This document shows positions 56,647 through 64,000 of a stretch of DNA of 64,000 bases, piece after piece. Source of the DNA: Serripes groenlandicus. Its lineage: Eukaryota; Mollusca; Bivalvia; Cardiida; Cardiidae. The position numbers and the translations under genes were made by a program. The stretch covers positions 376,001-440,000 of the forward strand of contig JASEVX010000084.1 of the NCBI GenBank assembly GCA_031761405.1. Direction: 5' to 3'. Position 1 is the first letter of the stretch, and every line of letters begins with the position of its first letter. The notes below the pieces were generated by a model. The model worked only from the letters and a program-made list of their open reading frames with translations, was not told the DNA's origin and did no database searches.

Positions 56647-58396
56647 AAGCTGGGTTTAGATCGGGATATTCAACTACGGATAACAATTTTATTCTAATGT
56701 CATTAATACAGAAGTATTTATCAAAAAAGAGAGGAAGATTTTACTGTTTATTCATTGATTTTGCAAAAGCATTCGATAGTATTCAACATAGAAAACTGTG
56801 GGATGCCTTTGCAAGAAACAATATCAAGGGACTTTTTTTCAATGTTTTTCAATCAATGTACTCACAACTTAAGTCATGTGTAAAAGTTAATGATAAACTT
56901 ACAAGTTATTTTAGTTGTAAAACGGGTACACGACAAGGATGTATTAGTAGTACGATAATTTTTTCTCTTTTTATCAATGACCTTGTTTTGTTGCTTAAAT
57001 CCAAATGTGAGCGTGGTGTTTTTGTCTCCGAAGATGTTGAAGAGTTATACGCCCTTATGTTTGCAGACGACGTTGCAACTTTTTCCGATACTGTCATTGC
57101 ACTACAAAGGCAAATCGATATTATCGATAAATTTTGTACATCCACACATATGAATCTTAATCTAGATAAATCTAAAGTCGTTGTCTTCCGTAATGGTGGA
57201 ATACTTAAAAAGACTGAAAAATGGTACTACAAAGGAAAACAAATGGAGACTGTACCTTTCTATAAATATCTGGGTCTTTATATCACTTCTACATTTTCAT
57301 GGACAAAAACATTAGAAACATTGTCACAACAAGCGATGAAATCATTATTTTATATATTCCGATTTCAGCGTTTGTATGGAAGACTAGACCCTTTGGATGC
57401 TTTCAAAATTTTTGATACTACTGTTAAGCCTATTCTATGCTACGGGTCTCAACTTTGGGGTTATAAGTATTCTGACAAAGTTGAAAGAGTTCATATAAAA
57501 TTTTGTAAACAGTACTGTAATCTAGCAAGAAATACATCGGAACCATTTGCTTTAGGAGAATGTGGACGTCTACCTCTTTGTACATTCTACATTCCTAATT
57601 GTATTAAATACTGGCTAAATGTTACTCGGATGGAAACCCATAGGTACCCGAAGCACTGCTACATGATGTTGAAACGCCTCGATGAGGCAGGTAGAAATAC
57701 ATGGGCAACCTGTATAAAAAATCTCCTGTTCATGCATGGCTTTGGGTATGTATGGATTTCACAAGACATAGGTAACGATTCTCTATTTATTAAGCATTTT
57801 AAACAACGGATTCGAGACTGCTACTTACAAAAATGGCATATGGATAAAAACAATGCGGGAAAAGGACAACACTACAAACATTTCAAATCATTATTAAATC
57901 CAGAGCTATATTTAAATTCATTTTTACCTTTCTCCTTACGCAGGATATATAGTAACTTTAGATGCTCTAACCATGACCTTATGATAGAGAGAGGTAGACG
58001 CCTACCGATTGCAAGAAATGACCGTTTTTGCCCTTTATGTGTTGATAAAAATATGTACATTATTGAAGATGAGTTTCACTTCTTTTACGAATGTCCTACA
58101 TATGACGATTTAAGAGACATTTATTTTAACGTATCCTGGATAAACAACAAGACTCTTGACAAATTTTATGCAATATTAAATACAAATATCCAGTCTGAAG
58201 TATACAATACTGCAAAATACATTCAGAGCGCATTCAAACTAAGAAGTGAGACTCTTTCAATATCTTAATTATTTTTCCAGCTTCAAATGTCAGTGTTATA
58301 ATGTATTTCATCATTCCCTGTTGTATATACTTATAAATTATGTTGTATAATGGGCCGGTGGCCTAAATTACGAAATAAAATATCTATCTATCTATC
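56647..58396 (+). mobile_element. 5'-truncated LINE (CR1/jockey-like) inserted in the 33-bp array
   Basis: The insert begins mid-RT (first codons AGFRSGYSTTD) and ends in a 3'UTR with GGGCCGGTGGCC, GAAATAAAA and a (TATC)n tail. TGTAC flanks it at 56642-56646 and 58397-58401, a short target duplication that restores a normal 33-bp unit when the element is removed. One open frame spans all of the coding part, so the insertion is young. Confidence 0.9.
56697..58268 (+). CDS. LINE ORF2 fragment: reverse transcriptase and C-terminal Cys/His cluster
   Basis: From this ATG the frame is 523 codons. The frame is open upstream to the insertion border at 56647 with AGFRSGYSTTDNN, so the ATG is internal to the original ORF and this is not a natural start. 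RT motifs in order: FIDFAKAFD (~19-27, first catalytic Asp), GTRQGCISS (~77-85), YALMFADDVATFSD (~118-131, the FADD catalytic pair), then the KYLGLYI thumb-proximal block. Near ~444-466 a CPLC...H...C cluster typical of CR1/jockey-like ORF2 ends. The endonuclease and the N-terminal RT are missing, so it cannot move by itself. No internal stop or frameshift is present. The product of an intact relative would perform target-primed reverse transcription in the nucleus. Confidence 0.85.
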   Translation: MSLIQKYLSKKRGRFYCLFIDFAKAFDSIQHRKLWDAFARNNIKGLFFNVFQSMYSQLKSCVKVNDKLTSYFSCKTGTRQGCISSTIIFSLFINDLVLLLKSKCERGVFVSEDVEELYALMFADDVATFSDTVIALQRQIDIIDKFCTSTHMNLNLDKSKVVVFRNGGILKKTEKWYYKGKQMETVPFYKYLGLYITSTFSWTKTLETLSQQAMKSLFYIFRFQRLYGRLDPLDAFKIFDTTVKPILCYGSQLWGYKYSDKVERVHIKFCKQYCNLARNTSEPFALGECGRLPLCTFYIPNCIKYWLNVTRMETHRYPKHCYMMLKRLDEAGRNTWATCIKNLLFMHGFGYVWISQDIGNDSLFIKHFKQRIRDCYLQKWHMDKNNAGKGQHYKHFKSLLNPELYLNSFLPFSLRRIYSNFRCSNHDLMIERGRRLPIARNDRFCPLCVDKNMYIIEDEFHFFYECPTYDDLRDIYFNVSWINNKTLDKFYAILNTNIQSEVYNTAKYIQSAFKLRSETLSIS

Positions 58397-61300
58397 TGTA
58401 CCGTTCCCAACACAGTCTCAATGCATTAGTGTACCGTTCCCAACACAGTCTCAATGCATAAGTGTACCGTTCCCCACACAGTCTCAATGCATTAGTGTAC
58501 CGTTCCCAACACAGTCTCAATGCATAAGTGTACCGTTCCCCACACAGTCTCAATGCATTAGTATACCGTTCTCCACACAGTCTCAATGGATTAACGTACC
58601 GTTCCCCACACAGTCTCAATGTATTAGTGTACCGTTACCACACAGTCTCAATGCATAAGTGTACCGTTCCCCACACAGTCTCAATACATTAGTATACCGT
58701 TATCACACAGTCTCAATGCATTATTGTACCGTTCCCAACACAGTCTCAATGCATAAGTGTACCGTTACGACACAGTCTCAATGCATTAGTGTACCGTTCC
58801 CAACACAGTCTCAATGCATTAGTGTACCGTTCCCAACACAGTCTCAATGCATTAGTGTACCGTTCCCAACACAGTCTCAATGCATTAGTGTACCGTTCCC
58901 AACACAGTCTCAATGCATTAGTGTACCGTTCCCAACACAGTCTCAATGCATTAGTGTACCGTTCCCCACACAGTCTCAATGCATTAGTGTACCGTTTCCA
59001 ACACAGTCTCAATGCATTAGTGTACCGTTCCCAACACAGTCTCAATGCATAAGTGTACCGTTCCCCACACAGTCTCAATGCATTAGTGTACCGTTCCCAA
59101 CACAGTCTCAATGCATAAGTGTACCGTTCCCCACACAGTCTCAATGCATTAACGAACCGTTCCCCCGCACAGTCTCAATGCATTAGCGTACCGTTCCATA
59201 CACAGTTTAAATGCATTAGCGTACCGTTCCCCACACAGTCTCAATGCATTTACGTACCGTTCCCCACACAGTCTCAATGCATTAGCGTACCGTTCCCCAC
59301 ACAGTCTCAATGCATTTACGTACCGTTCCCCCACACAGTCTCAATACATTAACGTACCGTTCCACCACACAGTCTCAATGCATTTACGTACCTTTCCCCA
59401 CACAGTCTCAATGCATTTACGTACCGTTCCCCACACAGTCTCAATACATTAACGTACCGTTCCACCACACAGTCTCAATGCATTTACGTACCGTTCCCCA
59501 CACCGTCTCAATGCATTAGTATATCGTTCTCCACACAGTCTCAATGCATTAGTGTACCGTTCTCCACACAGTCTCAATGCATTAGTGTACAGTTCTCCAC
59601 ACAGTCTCAATGCATTAGTGTACCGTTCCCCACACAGTCTCGATGCATTTACGTACCGTTCCCCACACAGTCTCAATGCATTAGCGTACCGTTCCCCACA
59701 CAGTCTCAATGCATTAGTGTACAGTTCCCCACACAGTCTCAATGCATTAGTGTACCGTTCTCCACACAGTCTCAATGCATTAGTGTACCGTTCTCCACAC
59801 AGTCTGAATGCATTAACGTATCGTTCCCCCACACAGTCTCAGTGCATTAACGTACCGTTCTCCACACAGTCTCAGTGCATTAACGTACCGTTCTCCACAC
59901 AGTCTCAGTGCATTAACGTACCGTTCCCCACACAGTCTCAATGCATAAGCGTACCGTTCCCCACACAGTCTCAATGCATTAACGTACCGTTCCCCACACA
60001 GTCTCAATGAATTAGCGTACCGTTCTCCACACATTCTCAGTGCATTAACGTAACGTTCCCCACACAGTCTCAATGCATTAGCGTACCGTTCCCCACACAG
60101 TCTCAATGCATTAACGTACAGTTCCCCACACAGTCTCAGTGCATTAGCGTACCGTTCCACACACAGTCTCAATGCATTAGTGAACCGTTCTCCACACAGT
60201 CTCAATGCATTAGTATACCGTTCTAGACACAGTCTCAATGCATTAACGTACCGTTCCACCCACGGTCTCAATGCATTAGTATACCGTTGCACACACAGAT
60301 TCAATGCACTAACGTATCGTTCCCCACACAGTCTCAATGCATTAGTGTACCGTTCCCCACACAGTCTCAATGCATTAGAAGACCGTTCCCCACACAGTTT
60401 TAAAGCACTAACGTACCGTTTTCCACACAGTCTCAATGCATTAGTGTACTGTTCCCCACACAGTCTCAGTGCTTTAGCTTACCTTTCTCCACACAGTCTC
60501 AATACATTAGCATACCTTTCTCCACACAGTCTCAATGTATTAGCGTACCTTTCTCCACACAGTCTCAATACATTAGCGTACCTTTCTCCACACAGTCTCA
60601 ATGCATTAGCGTACCGTTCCACACACAATCTCAATGCATTAGCATACCATTCCCCACACAGTCTCCATGCACTAACGTATCGTTCCCCACACAGTCTCAA
60701 TGCATTAGCGTACTGTTCCCCACACAGTCTCAATACATTAGCGTACTGTTCCCCACACATTCTCAATGCATTAGCATACCATTCCCCACACAGTCTCAAT
60801 GCACTAACGTATCGTTCCCCACACAGTCTCAATGCATTAGCGTACTGTTCCCCACACAGTCTCAATACATTAGCGTACTGTTCCCCACACATTCTCAATG
60901 CATTAGCATACCATTCCCCACACAGTCTCAATGCACTAACGTATCGTTCCCCACACAGTCTCAATGCATTAGCGTACCATTTCCCACACAGTCTCAATGC
61001 ATTAGCGTATCGTTCCTCGCACAGTCTCAATGCATTAGCATACCATTCCACACACAATCTCAATGCATTAGCGTACCGTTCCACACACAGTCTCAATGCA
61101 TTAGTATACCGTTCCCCACACAGTCTCAATGCATTAGCAGACCATTCCCCACACAGTCTCAATGCATTAGCATACCGTTCTCCACACAGTCTCAATACAT
61201 TAGCGTACCGTTCCCCACACAGTCTCAATGCATTAGCATACCATTCACCACACAGTCTCAATGCATTAGCATACCATTCACCACACAATATCAATGCATT

Positions 61301-61485
61301 AGCGTACCGTTCCCCGCACAATTACATGCATTAGCGTACCGTTCCCCACACAATTACATGCATTAGCGTACCGTTCCCCGCACAATTACATGCATTAGCG
61401 TACCGTTCCCCGCACAATTACATGCATTAGCGTACCGTTCCTCGCACAGTCTCAATGCATTAGCGTACCGTTCCCCGCACAGTCT
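58397..61485. repeat. 33-bp minisatellite array, copy 2, right part (about 93 units)
   Basis: The same 33-bp family resumes in register after the LINE. A 132-bp block (four units with GCACTAACGTATCG, GCGTACTGTTCC, ACATTCTCAATG, GCATACCATTCC) is repeated at about 60660-60800 and 60790-60930. The last units degrade to CAATTACATGCATTAGCGTA. A 384-codon open frame on the plus strand and others on the minus strand are artefacts. Confidence 0.97.
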
Positions 61486-61878
61486 AATTGGAGCACTGTC
61501 TGTCTATGTATAAGATAATCTTTGATACATCATTTAGTAAACAAATCATAGAAGTGTAGGCCCCCTTAGTGTTACACCAATGTACCTTTATATGATCACA
61601 TTACGGAGAGATATTAACACCCCATAGTACGCGGTTCCTTTTCCCTGTATAGCAAAGTTGTCTGCTTTTAAATCTGTAAATAGTCTCCTCTATCAGACCA
61701 ACGGTCAGTCCTTTCCCACTTGTTGACGAGTCCCTAACAGACGACTTTTGAAAGCATTGTGGCAAAAAGAGAAGTTTGCAGTTCCTCACACATTCTTCAT
61801 CTATTGATACAATACATCATTTTCATACCTGTTGCAGAAAGGATAAAAGCGCAAGAAGGAAGGATCTATATTTATGTT
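61486..61878. other. Right flank of array copy 2
   Basis: Unlike copy 1, the array is not followed by a MITE-A half. A MITE-B arm fragment lies at 61735-61770. No gene is seen. Confidence 0.5.
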
Positions 61879-62024
61879 TAACCTTTTCCCTCATATAGAC
61901 GCTTTCTGACGCGTCTGCAGCAGACGGCTTTTTGAAAACATAGTGACTAAAGAAAAAATTGCTCAAGACCAGCAATTTCTCCTTTTGCCACAATGTTTTT
62001 CACTTTCTCGCGGGACTGCTCAAA
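61879..62024. repeat. MITE-B truncated and fused to a MITE-A end
   Basis: AACCTTTTCCCTCATATAGA begins a MITE-B whose hairpin core is intact, but at about 62004 it switches to CTTTCTCGCGGGACTGCTCA, a MITE-A end. One element was probably inserted into, or recombined with, the other. Confidence 0.7.
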
Positions 62025-62372
62025 TACTGGACACCGCAGAAAGGTGAATGTTACACAGTTTAATCTGTTGCACATACAAATAATCTGCAACAGATGACTT
62101 TGAAAACATATAGGCGAGAAAATGGAATATCTTCATAAATGAAGTTCAATTTATTGTGTTTGCAGCAGTCAATTTGGAAATAAACAAACATCATTGAAGT
62201 AAAAATCTTCTTTTCCCACAAGGTTTTTCACGCTAACTCCATAAAACACTAACATTGTCTCCATGTCCCTTTCCAAACATATTTTACTTCTTTATCACAT
62301 CTATATATGTTACGATAGACTTTTCCTTAAACATTTACAACGCAGATATGATCAGATATATCATAACAATTG
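62025..62372. repeat. Dispersed module preceding SINE-A, third copy
   Basis: It matches 30016-30370. A segment around 62140-62235 is inverted relative to copy 1: AATAAACAAACATCATTG, AAAATCTTCTTTTCCCACAA and GTTTTTCACGCTAACTCC are the complement of the words at 30140-30230. Confidence 0.7.
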
Positions 62373-62441
62373 TAATCGCCTCGCTGGTATAGTGGCAGAG
62401 CGTGGTAGTGAGGGAGGTCGTGGGTTCGATCGTGGGTTCGT
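62373..62441 (+). repeat. SINE-A head only
   Basis: CTGGTATAGTGGCAGAGCG and a doubled box B (TGGGTTCGATCGTGGGTTCG) are kept; the body and tail are gone, replaced by unrelated sequence from TGTAGTTTATACTACAGCC. Confidence 0.75.
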
Positions 62442-63381
62442 GTAGTTTATACTACAGCCATATAAGGCAAAACAGTCCCGTCGTACATTTTTGCATGGTT
62501 CGATTCGTACAAAGCTCAACGACATGAGTTTGAAAACATTATTGCAAAGGACGAAATTACTCATAATGTTTTCAACTCTTTTCTATACTTTCATTTATGG
62601 AGATTTTCAACATTTCGGCCATGATAAATTCAAAGCCTCTGCAGATGATTAACTTGTAAACTGCTTGTCTCATCATCGTTGTAATTTGTCAAGATAATGC
62701 ATTATCATGTCCTTACAAGTAAAGGAAGCGTAGCAAACATTGTAGACCAAGATTAGACTGAACGAATGTGAAAACTGATCTGTGTCTGACTTGTTAAAAA
62801 TGTCTGTCTAGTGTTCAAGGAGTATATAACAAGGTTGCTTAAAGTCGCTAATTAAAGTGGTTTAAGTTTTCCTAAAGGAGACTTTTCAATTATAATTAGA
62901 CATGCCACTTGAGTGGATTGAAAACATTTATGTTTTCTGTTCTTAATGAACATGTGCATTTGTACTGATTTACCACGGTAATATGGCATAATTTGAACCC
63001 AATCTGTCTTTTCAAATCTATTTATAAACGAAACTCATTTATGGAGATTGTTCACAAGTTTGCCTAAACTTTTCAAGTCATCTGCTGACGATTATACAGT
63101 GTATATGGTAATGAGTTAAAGGCAATCTCATTAACACCAGACATTAACTTCTCTCTTGTAGCAAACACTCGAACATATCTGATGACTGCCTGTTACAGGT
63201 CGTCTCAGACTGACCTTTGCGGCAGCCAATCAAAGTGTCGTCAAATCGTTAGGGAGCAATAGGGAAGGAAACCCCATATAAATAAACGAGATACATGTAG
63301 TGAGACGATGATGGCCGAGTAGTCCGATTATATATTAACCATTTTCATACCAGAACCGAGCGTCGGTTGTATCATGCAAGT
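62442..63381. other. Conserved non-coding stretch, copy 2
   Basis: Counterpart of 30660-31561 with small indels. No gene is supported. Confidence 0.6.
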
Positions 63382-63674
63382 CGTCTCCCGGTAGCTCAGT
63401 CGGTAACGACACGGGCTGTCAATCCAGGAATTGTGAGTTCGAATCCCGGCTCGGCCAAAAATCTTTCCGACGTTTGATAAAAGTCATTGCGACATGCGTC
63501 ATTCGTCTTCCACCAATGGACTAAGTCTATGTGGAAAAGCAGCTAGTTGCTTTGGAAGATTGTTCTGTGGAGTAATGGTGTGAGAAAAACCTGGAAACAC
63601 ATGAGTAGGTGAACTAGCCGCCGTGATATGACTAAGAAATTGTTGAAAACGGCGTTAAACCCCAATCAATCAAT
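63382..63674 (+). repeat. SINE-B, full-length, copy 2
   Basis: It differs from 31562-31855 at only a few sites (for example CAGTCGG for CAGCCGG). It has the same position in the duplicated block, so it was copied, not newly inserted. Confidence 0.9.
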
Positions 63675-64000
63675 GTATCATGCAATTTGATTGGACAAAA
63701 AAACAAGCACCTGTTTATTTAAATGTTTAGGGTTAATTCGAGACGACCTTGTATGCGTCGTCGTCAGATCCAATAAAGTATTTTTGTATGTTGAATGAGA
63801 TTGGGTTAAAGGTGTTCGATCCCTGGCCGGGTCATACCAAAGATGATGTAGATGACATTAACTACAAGAAATTAATCATTTAGTCTCATGGTCAGTCAAA
63901 ATATTCTGAGGTTTAACCCTTCCCACATACTTACCGCCAACAAACTACAGTTCACTGCCAAATAACCGCTATAAAAGGATACAGTATTAACCCTTTCCCA
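63675..64000. repeat. Right end: duplicated flank and start of the 66-75 bp array
   Basis: 63675-63905 matches 31856-32100. From 63910 the units ACATACTTACCGCCAACAAA, CACTGCCAAATAACCGCTAT begin and run off the window. Confidence 0.8.

Noticed and set aside
60180..61334. 384-codon plus-strand ORF and similar long frames at 27253-29891 and 58350-60436
   Set aside because: They are made wholly of 33-bp units; every frame on both strands is open for the same reason and no start, domain or codon signal supports a gene.

Overview
The window looks like eukaryotic nuclear DNA from a marine or freshwater mollusc, most likely a bivalve. It is AT-rich, has almost no long coding ORFs, and is dominated by minisatellites. 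Its interspersed repeats include tRNA-headed SINEs ending in a CAATCAATCAA tail, fold-back MITEs, a DIRS-type tyrosine-recombinase retrotransposon relic and CR1/jockey-like LINE pieces. Its one convincing host gene is a secreted fibrinogen-related protein (FReD/FREP type), a family greatly expanded in molluscs. The species cannot be fixed from the sequence alone. Prokaryotic features (operons, ribosome binding sites, CRISPR) are absent.

Layout. 1-2030: 29-31 bp minisatellite. 2031-4765: fold-back and MITE remnants. 4766-9920: 77-bp satellite-like array with higher-order structure. 10040-17935: decayed DIRS-like element on the minus strand (gag knuckle, RT, RNase H, tyrosine recombinase). It is split by about 4 kb of nested insertions: a LINE 3' end, a relic that looks like a Mutator-type transposase, and a His-Me finger (I-PpoI-like) endonuclease relic. 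18000-22430: poly(C), SINE pieces and a 43-bp array. 22.6-32.2 kb: module-rich region with a 33-bp array at 26.2-29.9 kb. 33420-34613: intact FReD gene whose last codons and 3'UTR are repeated five times (106-bp unit). 35.6 kb: LINE endonuclease relic. 36.3-38.9 kb: a second 43-bp array. 39-50 kb: MITEs, hairpins, small tandem arrays, and a SINE split by a probable solo LTR. 50-64 kb: a second, rearranged copy of the 22.6-32.2 kb region, carrying expanded 70-bp and 33-bp arrays and a young 5'-truncated LINE with an open RT reading frame.

The main large-scale structure is a direct segmental duplication of 22.6-32.2 kb into 51.6-64.0 kb. The duplicate is cut by the window end just before the position where a second FReD gene would be expected. 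An inverted third copy of one module lies at 49962-50445. Apart from the FReD gene and the LINE ORF, most open frames are by-products of repeat units whose length is divisible by three (33 bp) or are MITE/SINE translations; I have not annotated those as genes.
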